A DNA stretch of 64,000 nucleotides, from the NCBI RefSeq assembly GCF_003865015.1, contig NZ_BHVV01000006.1:475425-539424 (forward strand), in the 5' to 3' direction. Each line of letters starts with the position of its first letter. Positions within the stretch are counted from its first letter, which is position 1. Positions 30,396-39,777 of the stretch are shown here, piece by piece. Position numbers and translations under genes: made by a program. The notes under the pieces are model-generated. The model worked only from the letters and a program-made list of their open reading frames with translations. It was not told where the DNA came from and did not search any database. The stretch is from Sulfurisoma sediminicola (GTDB lineage Bacteria > Pseudomonadota > Gammaproteobacteria > Burkholderiales > Rhodocyclaceae).

Positions 30396-30665
30396 GTGCA
30401 GCCCATCCACGATCTGCTGGCGCGCATCCGCTGGGATCCGCAACTCGCGCAAAGCCGCTTCCGCATCGGCTACTGGGACCGCGTCACCCACGAGGTGCTG
30501 CACGCCGACCTGGGCGAGATCGCCTGGGACGCGGACAACCCGTCGTTCTTCGACCTCACCGACGACGACGGTGTCGCGCACAGCATTCCCTTCCACCGCG
30601 TGCGCGAGGTCTGGCGCGACGGCAGCCTGATCTGGCAGCGGCACCCGGCCGGCGACCAGGCCTAG
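30396..30665 (+). CDS. DUF504 / MJ1316 RNA cyclic-group end recognition protein
   Basis: The GTG at 30396, two bases after the rtcB stop, gives an 89-residue protein. It matches the small DUF504/MJ1316 domain: I-H-D-LL-x-R-IRWD at the start, FRIGYWDRV, and the HSIPFHRVREVWRDG strand with the conserved IPxHRI-type motif. This domain is proposed to bind RNA carrying 2',3'-cyclic phosphate or related ends, the RtcB substrate. No catalytic motif is seen. Its tight coupling to rtcB and archease supports a role in end recognition during RNA repair; this is inference beyond family knowledge. Confidence 0.85.
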   Translation: MQPIHDLLARIRWDPQLAQSRFRIGYWDRVTHEVLHADLGEIAWDADNPSFFDLTDDDGVAHSIPFHRVREVWRDGSLIWQRHPAGDQA

Positions 30666-30722
30666 CGGCGCCTTGCCCTGGCCGCGCGCGGCGGCTATGG
30701 TGGAAGCAAGGCGGATGCCCCC

Positions 30723-31085
30723 ATGAAACCCAAAATCGACGGCAGCGAATTCGGCTCCCTCACCATCGGCGGCCAACGCATCGACCATGACGTGCTGATT
30801 CGCCTGTCGGGCGAAGTCGCCAAGCGCAGGAAGAAGCTGTCGAAGGCCGTTTATGGTACTTCGCACGTCGTTGCACTGGCCGAGGCCGAGTTCATCTACG
30901 AGAAGGACGCGGAGCGGCTGATCGTCGGCGCCGGCCAGAACGGCATGGTCGAGTTGTCGCCGGAGGCCGCGAGATATTTCGCGGAGCGCAAGGTCACGGT
31001 CGACCTGTCACCGACACCCGATGCGCTGGCGCGCTGGAACAAGGCCAAGGGTAAGGTGATCGGCCTGTTCCACGTCACCTGCTGA
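30723..31085 (+). CDS. Mth938-like domain protein
   Basis: A 120-residue soluble protein of the Mth938/DUF498 fold, the family that includes the mitochondrial complex I assembly factor NDUFAF3. The N-terminal IDGSEFGSLTIGG strand pair, the LIVGAGQNGMVELSPEA core and the terminal GLFHVTC strand are characteristic. No catalytic residues are known for the family. It lies 57 bp after the DUF504 gene in the same direction and may be loosely associated with that operon; no functional connection is evident. Confidence 0.8.
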   Translation: MKPKIDGSEFGSLTIGGQRIDHDVLIRLSGEVAKRRKKLSKAVYGTSHVVALAEAEFIYEKDAERLIVGAGQNGMVELSPEAARYFAERKVTVDLSPTPDALARWNKAKGKVIGLFHVTC

Positions 31086-31171
31086 AGTGGATCTCATGGC
31101 AGCGCCCAACGGTCATGGCGGATGGCTTGCCGGCTGACGCACCGGTGCCGAGCCGATTCAGGGAGACAACG

Positions 31172-31525
31172 ATGCGACTGCTGCCACTCGCGATCATGGC
31201 CACGGCCCTGGCCCTCGACGGCTGTGCCGTTGCAGAACATTGGGTAAAGCGCGGAGCCACCGATCAGGAGTTCCACGCGGACCTGTCGGGCTGCGAGGCG
31301 ATGGCCGCGCAGACCTATCCGTACCTGGAGAAGACAACCCAATTCGGCAATGTCCATGCCCGGAATCGCGCCAGTTGCACTCAGTCGGGCGTTTTCATGA
31401 CTTGCACCGGCACGGGCGCGGACCTGGCCCCGCCGACCACGATCGCCTATGACGCCAACGAGGGGAACAGGAAAGACCTCGTCCACTCCTGCATGCTGGG
31501 CAAGGGCTGGCAGCTCGCTCGATAA
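31172..31525 (+). CDS. Putative small lipoprotein
   Basis: The ATG at 31172 has GGGAGA 7 bp upstream and gives 117 residues. The start MRLLPLAIMATALALDGCA is a short signal peptide with a cysteine at residue 18. The lipobox reads LDGC, with an unusual aspartate, so lipidation is likely but not certain. The mature part has four further cysteines, which could form two disulfides, and no recognised domain. It precedes a diguanylate cyclase gene by 49 bp. Function unknown. Confidence 0.65.
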   Translation: MRLLPLAIMATALALDGCAVAEHWVKRGATDQEFHADLSGCEAMAAQTYPYLEKTTQFGNVHARNRASCTQSGVFMTCTGTGADLAPPTTIAYDANEGNRKDLVHSCMLGKGWQLAR

Positions 31526-31574
31526 CCGCACTAAACTACGCCCCCCTTCTGCCGGCCAGCGAGCCGCCTCCCCG

Positions 31575-32726
31575 ATGGAACTCATCAATCCCCGCAGCCT
31601 TCTCTTCGTCGCCAATCTGCTCGGCATGCTCTGCGCGCTGGTGCTTTGGGTGCAGGCAAGGAGCTTTCCCGACGACATCGAAGGCTTGCGCGATTGGGCG
31701 AAGGCCGTGTTTCTCATCGGTTGCGCCTCCGGCCTCGCCTCCATGCGCGGCATCCTGCCGGATGCCGTCACCATCATCGCGGCGAGCGGCATGCTCCTGC
31801 TCGGCCAGTTCCTGCTGGTCATAGGCCTGCAGCGCTATTCCGGCAAGACGCCCTACTGGCGGCCGACGCTCGATGCGATCGGTGCGGTGCTCATCATCAT
31901 CACCTGGCTGACCTACGGCACCCACAACTACCAGGGCCGGATCTTCATCATGGCGCTGGCGCACATCGGCTTCTTTTCCTTTGGCGCGCTCCTGGCATGG
32001 CAGGCCGAGCCCAAGGGCTTTGGCAGCCGCTTCCTCGGCATCGCCTTCCTGCTGGGTGTTGCCATTGCCGTCTGGCGTCTCGTGACGCTTCCTGTCGTGG
32101 TCGACGACGCCGATGTGACTCTCGACTACGAGCTTGTCCAGCAGCTCTATCTCGGCGTGTTCTCGCTCGGCATCCTCGGACTGTCGATAGGCTTCATCAT
32201 GCTGACCAACGAGCGCCTGCGCGTCGAACTCGAGTTCATGGCGACGCGCGATCCCATGACCGGTGCGCTCAACCGACGGGCCTTCTTCAGCCGGGCCGAA
32301 GTCGAATGGGCACGCAGCATGCGCTCGCGCCGGGCGCTGGCGGTGATCACGTCGGACATCGACTTCTTCAAAAAGGTGAATGACACGCACGGTCACCATG
32401 TCGGCGACCTCGTCATCAAGGATTTCGCCCATCGCGCGGCGCAGATGCTGCGCTTTCCGGACATCCTCGCGCGCTTCGGCGGCGAGGAATTCGTGATCCT
32501 GCTGCCCGACACCGGCATGGCCGAAGCCAGGCAGGTCGCAGAACGCATCCGGCACGCAATAGGGACGCACCGCGACAAGGCGCTGCCGCCCTATACGGTG
32601 AGTCTCGGCGTGTCGATAGCGCAGGGCAATGCCGGCCAGGCGGCCGACGTGGAGGCATTGATCGCCGAAGCCGACGCGGCGCTCTACCGGGCGAAGCAGG
32701 GGGGGCGGAACCGCGTCGAGTCGTAG
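31575..32726 (+). CDS. Membrane-bound diguanylate cyclase
   Basis: Using the ATG at 31575, the protein has 383 residues with six to seven hydrophobic helices in the first 210 residues and no large periplasmic domain. A C-terminal GGDEF domain (about 220-380) follows. The active site is intact (RFGGEEF) and a product-inhibition RxxD site (RFPD) stands five residues before it. It should synthesise c-di-GMP in response to a membrane-sensed cue. It is the third c-di-GMP enzyme in the first 33 kb of the window. The end is convergent with the TonB-like gene. Confidence 0.9.
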   Translation: MELINPRSLLFVANLLGMLCALVLWVQARSFPDDIEGLRDWAKAVFLIGCASGLASMRGILPDAVTIIAASGMLLLGQFLLVIGLQRYSGKTPYWRPTLDAIGAVLIIITWLTYGTHNYQGRIFIMALAHIGFFSFGALLAWQAEPKGFGSRFLGIAFLLGVAIAVWRLVTLPVVVDDADVTLDYELVQQLYLGVFSLGILGLSIGFIMLTNERLRVELEFMATRDPMTGALNRRAFFSRAEVEWARSMRSRRALAVITSDIDFFKKVNDTHGHHVGDLVIKDFAHRAAQMLRFPDILARFGGEEFVILLPDTGMAEARQVAERIRHAIGTHRDKALPPYTVSLGVSIAQGNAGQAADVEALIAEADAALYRAKQGGRNRVES

Positions 32727-32757
32727 CGAGCGACGCAGCGAACTCGCCGACCGCCGC

Positions 32758-33588
32758 TCAGCATCTGCTCCCGTCAGGGATGCGGGCGAAGCCGAAGCCG
32801 CCTCCGCCCAGATGTGCGGGAAGGATGCAAATGATCATGGCCAGCGACTGCGCCGACTTCTGGATATCGGCGGGGAAGGCGGAAAAGGGAACCGCCCGCT
32901 CGACGACGGACCTGATGAATTCGATTTCCGCCTGCTGATCGCCTGCATTGAGCACCCTGAAGCTGCGCAGGGAGCCGTTGGGGTTGAGGCGGATCAATAC
33001 GGCCGCAGTCTTCATCCCCCGGCTTCGCGGGTCATTCCTGACGAAAGCGGCGCTGCGGTTGAGCTTCTTCACCAGCCCGTCCAGATACATTTCCAGGCTA
33101 AAAGGATCGACTGGCGGGCTGTTGGGCAGGCGCTCCAGCAACACGTCATCTTCGTCGTCCCGCCTCGCCTGTTGCCGGCCGGCGGCCCGAGCCATGTTCA
33201 GCGAACGCTGTGCCAGATCCGGCCCCGCCTTGGCCTGGTCGTCCAGCTCGCGGAGGAACTTGTTCATGTCCTCCCGTTCCGCTTTCGACCAAGCGGGGGG
33301 CGCGGCGTCCGCAAGCCGCTTTTCCGATTTCTCCAAAGCCAGCAGCTTCCTGGTGACTTGCGGCTTGAAGGGCGCGATCTCGGCAGGAGCGGCAGCTGGC
33401 GGCTCGGCTGCGGGCGGCGCGCTTGGGCGCGGTGCCAATGTCGCCTCGATGCGCCTCGCAGGATGGTCCGCGATCCGGGGCTCCTGCCTGGGAAAGAACA
33501 GGATCACTCCGTGGAATACCAGTGAAACCGCAATGGCCCAGTTGAGCGATTGGTTTGAGCGCGTGAAAACTCGATCCTCAAGGGGCAT
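32758..33588 (-). CDS. TonB-like envelope protein
   Basis: The 276-residue product (ATG at 33588; a TTG at 33618 is possible, and a GGAGGAGG run lies between the two) has a short cytosolic start and one N-terminal membrane anchor ([19 protein letters not shown]). A Pro/Ala-rich periplasmic stretch near residues 45-80 and a charged helical region follow. The C-terminal domain of about 90 residues resembles TonB/TolA C-termini ([29 protein letters not shown]). It probably spans the periplasm to an outer-membrane partner. No exbB or exbD is nearby. A 106-bp part of this gene (33175-33280) recurs in broken form at 38511-38617. Confidence 0.7.
   Translation of the reverse strand: MPLEDRVFTRSNQSLNWAIAVSLVFHGVILFFPRQEPRIADHPARRIEATLAPRPSAPPAAEPPAAAPAEIAPFKPQVTRKLLALEKSEKRLADAAPPAWSKAEREDMNKFLRELDDQAKAGPDLAQRSLNMARAAGRQQARRDDEDDVLLERLPNSPPVDPFSLEMYLDGLVKKLNRSAAFVRNDPRSRGMKTAAVLIRLNPNGSLRSFRVLNAGDQQAEIEFIRSVVERAVPFSAFPADIQKSAQSLAMIICILPAHLGGGGFGFARIPDGSRC
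33175..33280 (-). repeat. Segment of TonB-like gene duplicated at 38511-38617
   Basis: This stretch of the TonB-like gene encodes [17 protein letters not shown] and the residues around it. It aligns by eye, in the same orientation, to 38511-38617 beyond the pfl genes, with shared landmarks CCGGCCGGC, GCCATGTTCAGCGA, TCGCGGAGGAAC and CATGTCCTCCC. The two copies bracket the pflB-pflA-aspT block. Confidence 0.75.
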
Positions 33589-33748
33589 TGTGGATATTTT
33601 AATCCGTCCTCCTCCCAAGGATCGACCGTTGACGCCGATGGCCTATTGGCGCAGGCTTTTGAAAAGTTGCGTTGCCTATCGTGGATGCCGTTCCGTTCCG
33701 GAAACCAGGGACAGAACGCGATTGAATCAACACTTGAGGGGATCAATC

Positions 33749-35995
33749 ATGCAATCAGAACAACTGACTCAGGCGTGGCGCAGTTTCTCGGGATCGGACT
33801 GGCAGCGCGAGATCAACGTCCGCGATTTCATCGTCTCCAACGTGACGCCATACTCGGGCGGCCCCGAATTCCTCGCCAAGGCCACGCAGCGGACGCTCGC
33901 CGTGTGGGACAAGCTCCAGCCCTACTTCCGCGAAGAGGCCAGGAAGGGGGTTCTCGACGTCGACGTGGCCACCCCCTCGTCGCTGACCTCGCACGGTCCT
34001 GGCTACATCGATCGCGACAACGAAGTGATCGTCGGCCTGCAGACCGACCAGCCGTTCCGCCGGGCGATCATGCCCACGGGCGGCTGGGGCATGATCGAGT
34101 CGGGACTGAAAGCGATCGGCCGCGAGCCCGACCCCGCAGTGCGCGAAACCTTCACCAAGTACCGCAAGACGCACAACGCGGCCGTGTTCGACATGTACAC
34201 GCCGGAGATCAGGAACTGCCGGCGCTCCAGCATCATCACCGGGCTGCCGGACGCCTACGGGCGCGGGCGCATCATCGGCGATTACCGACGCGTTGCGCTG
34301 TATGGCGTCGACCGCCTGATCGAAGCGAAGAAGGCCGAGCGCACCGAGATCGACGCGCGCTGGCCGTCGGAGGACGTGATGCGGCTGCGCGAGGAGATGG
34401 CTGACCAGCTGCGCGCGCTTGCCGACCTGAAGACCATGGCGGCGACCTACGGCTGCGACATCGGCAAGCCTGCAGCCAATGCCCGCGAAGCCGTGCAGTG
34501 GACCTATTTCGGCTACCTCGGCGCGATCAAGGAGATGAACGGTGCCGCGATGTCGGTGGGCCGCATCTCGACGTTCTTCGACATCTACATCGAGCGCGAC
34601 CTCGCCGAGAAGACGCTGACCGAAGCCGAAGCGCAGGAACTCATCGACCAGCTCGTGATCAAGCTGCGCATCGTCCGCTTCATGCGCACGCCGGAATACG
34701 ACGCGCTGTTCTCGGGCGACCCCTATTGGGCGACGGAGTGCATCGGCGGCATGACGCTCGACGGACGCACCCTCGTCACGCGGTCGAGCTTCCGCATGCT
34801 GCAGACCCTCGCCAACCTCGGTCCGGCGCCCGAGCCCAACCTCACGGTGCTGTGGTCGAAGAACCTGCCCGAGCCCTTCAAGCGCCACTGCCTCGTCTCG
34901 AGCGCCAACTCGTCGTCGCTCCAGTACGAGAACGACGACCTGATGCTGCCGCAGTTCGGCGACGACTACGGCATCGCGTGCTGCGTTTCGGGGATGCGCC
35001 TGGGCAAGCAGATGCAATTTTTCGGCGCACGGGTCAACCTCGCCAAGTGCCTGCTCTACGCCATCAACGGCGGGCGCGACGAGGTCAGCGGCCTCCAGGT
35101 GGGGCCGGCCTTTCGCCCGGTAAGCGGCGACGCCCTCGACTACGAGGACGTGATGGCGAAGTTCGACGACATGATGGACTGGCTGGCGCGGACCTACGTC
35201 CATGCGATGAACTGCATCCACTACGCGCATGACCGCTACAACTACGAACGGCTGATGATGGCGCTCCACGACCGCGACATCCTGCGCACCATGGCCTTCG
35301 GCATCGCCGGCCTGTCGGTCGCCGCCGATAGCCTCTCGGCGATCAAGTACGCGAAGGTGAAGCCGATCCGGGACGACAACGGCCTCGTCGTCGATTACGA
35401 GACGGCGGGCGAGTTCCCGGTGTTCGGCAACAACGACCCGCGGGTGGACGACATCACCGCCGACCTGGTGAAGAGGTTCATGGACAAGCTGCGGCAGCAC
35501 CCGACCTATCGCAGTGCGATCCACACGCAGTCCGTGCTGACCATCACCTCCAATGTCGTTTACGGCAAAGCCACCGGCAGCACCCCGGACGGCCGTCGCA
35601 AGGGCGAGCCTTTCGCCCCCGGCGCGAACCCGATGCACGGCCGCGACTCGCATGGCTGGCTGGCGTCGTGCCTGTCGGTCGCGCACCTGCCCTACCAGCA
35701 TGCGCAGGATGGCATCAGCTACACGCTTTCCGTCGTTCCGGCGGAAACCCGCCAGGGCGATACCGAGGCGATCACGCGCGCCATCAGCGCGCTGGACACC
35801 TACTTCGGCCAGGGCGGCTTCCACATGAACCTCAATGTGCTCAGCAGGGAGACCCTGCTCGATGCGATGGAGAACCCGGACAAGTACCCGCAGCTCACCA
35901 TCCGGGTGTCCGGGTATGCGGTGAACTTCATCCGCCTCACGCGCGAGCAGCAGCTCGACGTCGTCAACCGCACCTTCTTCCATGGCAATATCTGA
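33749..35995 (+). CDS. pflB: Pyruvate formate-lyase (glycyl radical enzyme)
   Basis: The 748-residue enzyme cleaves pyruvate with CoA to formate and acetyl-CoA. Start ATG 33749 has GAGGGG upstream. The active-site cysteine pair is Cys411-Cys412 ([13 protein letters not shown]). The radical glycine is Gly722 in the canonical RVSGYAV loop, followed by the [14 protein letters not shown] helix. Closeness to E. coli PflB throughout, including the CC pair, argues for true PFL rather than a diol dehydratase or decarboxylase. The activase gene overlaps or abuts its stop. It is an oxygen-sensitive fermentative enzyme in an otherwise respiratory gene set; the block may be acquired. Confidence 0.95.
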   Translation: MQSEQLTQAWRSFSGSDWQREINVRDFIVSNVTPYSGGPEFLAKATQRTLAVWDKLQPYFREEARKGVLDVDVATPSSLTSHGPGYIDRDNEVIVGLQTDQPFRRAIMPTGGWGMIESGLKAIGREPDPAVRETFTKYRKTHNAAVFDMYTPEIRNCRRSSIITGLPDAYGRGRIIGDYRRVALYGVDRLIEAKKAERTEIDARWPSEDVMRLREEMADQLRALADLKTMAATYGCDIGKPAANAREAVQWTYFGYLGAIKEMNGAAMSVGRISTFFDIYIERDLAEKTLTEAEAQELIDQLVIKLRIVRFMRTPEYDALFSGDPYWATECIGGMTLDGRTLVTRSSFRMLQTLANLGPAPEPNLTVLWSKNLPEPFKRHCLVSSANSSSLQYENDDLMLPQFGDDYGIACCVSGMRLGKQMQFFGARVNLAKCLLYAINGGRDEVSGLQVGPAFRPVSGDALDYEDVMAKFDDMMDWLARTYVHAMNCIHYAHDRYNYERLMMALHDRDILRTMAFGIAGLSVAADSLSAIKYAKVKPIRDDNGLVVDYETAGEFPVFGNNDPRVDDITADLVKRFMDKLRQHPTYRSAIHTQSVLTITSNVVYGKATGSTPDGRRKGEPFAPGANPMHGRDSHGWLASCLSVAHLPYQHAQDGISYTLSVVPAETRQGDTEAITRAISALDTYFGQGGFHMNLNVLSRETLLDAMENPDKYPQLTIRVSGYAVNFIRLTREQQLDVVNRTFFHGNI

Positions 35996-36845
35996 GATGG
36001 CCCAGTCTGGTATCGCAGCCGCTGCGGCGGCGGAAATTCCGGAAGGCGGTCGCCACGACCTGCGCCATGATCTCTCGCCGGACGCGCCGGAGATCGAGAA
36101 TTACAGCGAAGGCGAAGGCGCGTTCGGCTATGCCCACTCCTACGAAACCGGCTCCCGCCTCGACGGGCCGGGCATCCGGGTCACGCTCTTCCTTTCCGGC
36201 TGCCCGCTGCGCTGCCAGTATTGCCACAATCCGGATACGTGGCGCCTGAAGGACGGCATGCGCATCCCGCTCGAACGCGTCGTCACCCGGCTCGGGCATT
36301 TCGCGCCGGCGCTGCGCTCGATGCAAGGGGGGCTGACCCTCTCCGGCGGCGAACCGCTGGTGCAGCCGGCGTTTTCGCGACGCATCTTCGCCGCGGCGAA
36401 GTCGTTCGGCCTGCATACCGCGCTCGATACCTCCGGCTACCTCGGCGATCGCGCAACGGACGAATACCTGAAGAGCGTCGATCTCGTCCTCCTCGACATC
36501 AAGTCCTGGGACCCGGACACCTATCGCCGCGTGACCCGGCAGGATGTCGCGCCGACCTTGCGCTTCGCCGAGCGCCTGGCGGCGATGAACAAGCCGGTCT
36601 GGGTGCGCTACGTGCTCGTACCGGGGCTCACGGACGATCCGGCCAATGTCGAGGGCGTCGCCAAATTCGTCGCACCGATGAAGAACGTCGAGTGGGTGGA
36701 AGTGCTGCCCTTTCATCAACTCGGTGCGTTCAAATGGAAGGAACTCGGCCTCGACTATCCGCTCGTCGATACGCCGCCTGCCCCCCCGGAGCTCCTGGCC
36801 CGGGTGCATGGGCAGTTCCGCGCCGCCGGCTGCAACGTGCGCTAA
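35982..36845 (+). CDS. pflA: Pyruvate formate-lyase activating enzyme (radical SAM)
   Basis: This radical-SAM protein of up to 287 residues installs the glycyl radical on PflB. The CxxxCxxC cluster motif is in [16 protein letters not shown]. The upstream [14 protein letters not shown] is typical of PFL activases, and the GGEP motif (LSGGEPLVQ) is present. Two starts are possible, 35982 (overlapping pflB by 14 bases) and 35997 (one base after its stop), neither with a good ribosome site, so coupling to pflB translation is likely. An N-terminal extension of about 45 residues before the SYETG motif is longer than in E. coli. Confidence 0.95.
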   Translation: MAISEMAQSGIAAAAAAEIPEGGRHDLRHDLSPDAPEIENYSEGEGAFGYAHSYETGSRLDGPGIRVTLFLSGCPLRCQYCHNPDTWRLKDGMRIPLERVVTRLGHFAPALRSMQGGLTLSGGEPLVQPAFSRRIFAAAKSFGLHTALDTSGYLGDRATDEYLKSVDLVLLDIKSWDPDTYRRVTRQDVAPTLRFAERLAAMNKPVWVRYVLVPGLTDDPANVEGVAKFVAPMKNVEWVEVLPFHQLGAFKWKELGLDYPLVDTPPAPPELLARVHGQFRAAGCNVR

Positions 36846-36863
36846 GCAAAGACGGGAGGCATC

Positions 36864-38450
36864 ATGGACTTCATCAAGACCCTGCTCGAGCAGCAACCGC
36901 TGATGGCGCTGTTCCTGACCATCGCCCTCGGTTACCTCCTGGGTGAGGTCAACGTCAAGGGCTTCTCCCTCGGCGTGGGCGCGGTGCTCTTCGTCGCGCT
37001 CGCCATGGGCTGGTTCGCGCCCAAGTCGGTACCGTCACCGATGGTCGGCACGCTCGGCCTTGCGCTTTTCCTCTACGGCGTTGGCGTCCAGTACGGCAAG
37101 CAGTTCTTCATCGGCCTGGTCAGCCCCACCGGGCGCCGGGCAAACCTGATGGCGCTGATCGGCGTGCTGTCGGCGGGCGTGGTGAGCCTCGTGTTCGTGA
37201 AGACGATGGGCATCAATCTCGGCTACGCGCTCGGGCTGTTCGCGGGTTCGGGCACCAGCACGCCGACGCTGCAGGCGGCCATCGCCACGCTCGGCAACGA
37301 CGATCCGGCGGTGGGCTATTCGGTTTCCTATCCCTTCGGCGTGGCGGGACCTATCCTGTTCCTCTACCTCGCATTCATGATCCTGAAGCCGAAGATCGAG
37401 GTGCCGACGGCCACGGGCCTCGAGATGCTCGAAATCGCCTTGCGCAACCCGGAGCTGTCCGGAAAGACTCTCGGTGAAGTGATGGCCGCGCTGCCCGCGG
37501 GCGTTCAGATCGCGGCCCTGCGTCGCGAGAGCCGCAACGAACCGGCCTCCCCCAACCTCGTCGTCGCGGAAAATGACGTCCTCCTCGCCGTCGCCCCCAC
37601 CAAGGAGGCGCTCGCGCAGGCGAGCGCCTTCCTCGGCGAGGCCGCGCCCGGACGCCTCGTCATGGATCGCCGGGACCTCGACTACCTGCGCGTGTTCGCT
37701 TCCCGCCCGACCGTGGTCGGCCGGGCGCTGGGCGATCTCGACCTGCCGGGGGAGAAGGGGGCCGTCCTCATCCAGGTCCGCCGCGGCGATACCGACATCC
37801 TGCCGCGCCCGGATCTCGTCCTCGAGTTCGGCGACCGCGTCGGCGTGCTCGCGAATCGCGCTGATTTCGCGGCGATGCGCAAGTACTTCGGCGACTCGAT
37901 CAAGGGCACCGCGGAATTCAGCTACATCTCCATCGGCATCGGCATGGCGCTCGGCTTCCTCATCGGCGCGATCCAGATTCCGCTGCCCGGCATCGGCAAG
38001 ATCGCGATCGGGCTCTCGGGCGTCCTGCTGATGGCGCTCATCCTCGGCAACCAGCGCCGCACGGGGGGCATGAACTGGACCATCCCGCTTTCCGCCAACC
38101 TCGTCCTGCGCAACCTGGGCCTCACGCTGTTCCTGGCGCAGGTCGGCATGTCCTCGGGACCGAAGTTCGTCGCCACGGTCAGCGAGACCGGACTCATGAT
38201 GCTGGGCCTGGGAGTGCTCGTGCTGATCGCGCTGGTCGTGCCGATCATGATCCTCGGGCTCCTCGTCTTCCGCATGCCCTATGACGAGGTCGCGGGCATC
38301 GTCGCCGGCGCCTGCGGCAATCCGGCGATCCTCGCCTACGCCAACAAGCTCACGCCGACCGATCGGCCGGACCTCGGCTACGCCATGATTTTTCCGGGCA
38401 TGACCATCCTGAAGATACTTTTCGTGGACATTGTTCCGGCATTCTTCTGA
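36864..38450 (+). CDS. AspT/YidE-family exchanger with RCK_C domains
   Basis: The 528-residue membrane protein has the duplicated AspT layout: five helices (about 12-165), a cytosolic middle with two RCK_C (TrkA-C-like) domains (about 185-345), and five more helices (about 355-525). The GSGTSTPTLQAAIA motif near residue 130 and its mirror GACGNPAILAYANKL near 475 are family signatures. Characterised AspT exchanges aspartate for alanine. Here no aspartate decarboxylase is present, and the gene is 18 bp after pflA with GGGAGG before its ATG. A carboxylate or amino-acid exchange linked to PFL metabolism is inference. Confidence 0.85.
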   Translation: MDFIKTLLEQQPLMALFLTIALGYLLGEVNVKGFSLGVGAVLFVALAMGWFAPKSVPSPMVGTLGLALFLYGVGVQYGKQFFIGLVSPTGRRANLMALIGVLSAGVVSLVFVKTMGINLGYALGLFAGSGTSTPTLQAAIATLGNDDPAVGYSVSYPFGVAGPILFLYLAFMILKPKIEVPTATGLEMLEIALRNPELSGKTLGEVMAALPAGVQIAALRRESRNEPASPNLVVAENDVLLAVAPTKEALAQASAFLGEAAPGRLVMDRRDLDYLRVFASRPTVVGRALGDLDLPGEKGAVLIQVRRGDTDILPRPDLVLEFGDRVGVLANRADFAAMRKYFGDSIKGTAEFSYISIGIGMALGFLIGAIQIPLPGIGKIAIGLSGVLLMALILGNQRRTGGMNWTIPLSANLVLRNLGLTLFLAQVGMSSGPKFVATVSETGLMMLGLGVLVLIALVVPIMILGLLVFRMPYDEVAGIVAGACGNPAILAYANKLTPTDRPDLGYAMIFPGMTILKILFVDIVPAFF

Positions 38451-38510
38451 ACGACCCGACGCGTAAGCGAGGGCCGCATGCCTTGGGGAAATGCCGGCCT
38501 GAAAGGGCTC

Positions 38511-38617
38511 CCGGCCGGCTGGCCGGGCCATGTTCAGCGAGCGATGGGGCGGATCCCGGCGGGCGCTGACCTGGTCGCCAGTTCGCGGAGGAACCTGTCC
38601 ATGTCCTCCCATTTTCC
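38511..38617 (-). pseudogene. Broken fragment of the TonB-like gene
   Basis: On the minus strand this stretch encodes KWEDMDRFLRELATRSA, clearly related to [17 protein letters not shown] of the TonB-like gene at 32758-33588. It then loses frame after the LREL motif and runs to a stop. Nothing of the N-terminal membrane segment or C-terminal domain remains. It lies between the AspT-like gene and the ArsR-rhodanese promoter. It is taken as a decayed remnant of a duplicated gene. Confidence 0.7.
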
Positions 38618-38692
38618 CCGCCCTTTTTCGGCGCGCCGCAAATGCGATTGAAGCGCTGCCCGACCAAGCGATTCCGCAGAATGACCGGATGG

Positions 38693-38720
38693 TTGACAAC
38701 ATTCGCCCATTCGTTAGAAT
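38693..38720 (+). promoter_or_regulatory. Promoter and candidate ArsR operator of the sulfur cluster
   Basis: -35 TTGACA (38693-38698) and -10 TAGAAT (38715-38720) are 16 bp apart. The 12-bp palindrome ATTC-GTTA-GAAT (38709-38720) covers the -10, a natural place for an ArsR-type repressor. The start codon at 38729 lies only 8 bases after the -10 and has no ribosome site, so the mRNA may be leaderless or nearly so. Confidence 0.65.
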
Positions 38721-38728
38721 ATTAGCCT

Positions 38729-39391
38729 ATGAGCCGCGAACTGAAAGACATCCTCTACGAACAAGTCGCCCGCGTCGGCAAGGCCTTGTCCAGCCCGAAG
38801 CGCCTCGAAATCCTCGAATTGCTCGCCCAGGGCGAAAAGACCGTCGAGGTCCTGGCCAACGAAGCCGCCATCGACATCAAGCTCGCCAGCGCGCACCTTC
38901 GCGTGCTCAAGGAGTCCCGCATCGTCGAGGTGCGACGCGATGGCCGATTCATGGCCTACCGCCTTGCCGGCGAGGATGTTGCCGGCCTCTGGGCCAATCT
39001 GCACGCCGTTGCCACAGAGCACCTCGTCGAACTCCAGATCGCCCTGGCCCGGATCCTCTCCGGTCCCGAGCGTCTCACCGAGGAAACCCGCATCAGCCTG
39101 CTCGACAAGGCGCGGCAAGGCGATGTCGTCGTGCTCGATGTTCGTCCCGAGACCGAATACCAGACCGGGCACCTGCCCCACGCCCGCTCCATCCCCATTT
39201 CGGAACTGAAGCGCCGTCTGGCCGAACTGCCCAAGGACAAGGAAATCGTCGCGTACTGCCGTGGCCCGTTCTGCCTGATGTCCAACGAAGCGGTGGCCCT
39301 TTTGAAGAAGCGTGGCTTCAAGGCCCGCAAGATCGGCGACGGTGTCGCCGAATGGGCAGCCGCCGGCCTGCCCATCGAGAACGAAGCCTGA
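38729..39391 (+). CDS. ArsR-family regulator with C-terminal rhodanese domain
   Basis: A 220-residue fusion. A winged-helix ArsR domain (residues about 5-95; LSSPKRLEILELLAQGEKTVE, LASAHLRVLKESRIVE, each shown in part) is joined to a rhodanese domain (about 120-215). The catalytic cysteine is in the YCRGPFCLMS loop, and DVRPETEYQTGHLPHA is the rhodanese CH2A-like entry. It likely senses persulfide or polysulfide through the rhodanese or nearby cysteines and controls the genes after it. No metal-binding cysteine motif of arsenic sensors is seen. First gene of the DsrE - MBL - MFS string. Confidence 0.9.
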   Translation: MSRELKDILYEQVARVGKALSSPKRLEILELLAQGEKTVEVLANEAAIDIKLASAHLRVLKESRIVEVRRDGRFMAYRLAGEDVAGLWANLHAVATEHLVELQIALARILSGPERLTEETRISLLDKARQGDVVVLDVRPETEYQTGHLPHARSIPISELKRRLAELPKDKEIVAYCRGPFCLMSNEAVALLKKRGFKARKIGDGVAEWAAAGLPIENEA

Positions 39392-39403
39392 TCGGAGGTC
39401 GAT

Positions 39404-39751
39404 ATGCAAACCCTGTTCATCCTGAACGATCCCCCCTATGGTACCGAACGCAGCTACAACGGCCTGCGTCTTGCCAAAGCCCTCTCCAGGCAGGCTGACC
39501 AACAGGTCAAGGTGTTCCTGATGGGCGATGCCGTCGCCTGCGCCAAGGCCGGGCAGAAAGTACCCGAGGGCTACTACAACGCCGGGGACATGGTGAAGAT
39601 GGTGGCCACGTCCGGCGAAGTCGGCCTTTGCGGCACCTGCATGACCGCACGCGGTCTTGCCGATGAGGAACTGGTCCCCGGCGCGGCGCGCCGTACCCTC
39701 GCCGACCTCGCGACATGGACCGCCGCGGCCGACAAGGTCCTGGTCTTCTGA
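39404..39751 (+). CDS. DsrE/DsrF-like sulfurtransferase subunit (YchN type)
   Basis: This 115-residue protein has GGAGG before its ATG at 39404. It has the DsrE alpha/beta fold signature: LFILNDPPYGTERSYNGLRLA at the start (given here in part), then VKVFLMGDAV. A CGTC pair near residues 76-79 is the probable sulfur-carrying site. Proteins of this group shuttle persulfide sulfur between partners. It stands between an ArsR-rhodanese gene (12 bp) and an MBL persulfide-dioxygenase-like gene (26 bp). A sulfur-relay role is well supported by context, although the exact donor and acceptor are unknown. Confidence 0.82.
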   Translation: MQTLFILNDPPYGTERSYNGLRLAKALSRQADQQVKVFLMGDAVACAKAGQKVPEGYYNAGDMVKMVATSGEVGLCGTCMTARGLADEELVPGAARRTLADLATWTAAADKVLVF

Positions 39752-39777
39752 GCAACCGCACACAAAAGGGAGCAGAC

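Noticed and set aside
33729..33748. FNR-like site TTGAGGGGATCAA before pflB
   Set aside because: The half-sites are one base too close for the TTGAT-N4-ATCAA spacing, and the match overlaps the ribosome site.
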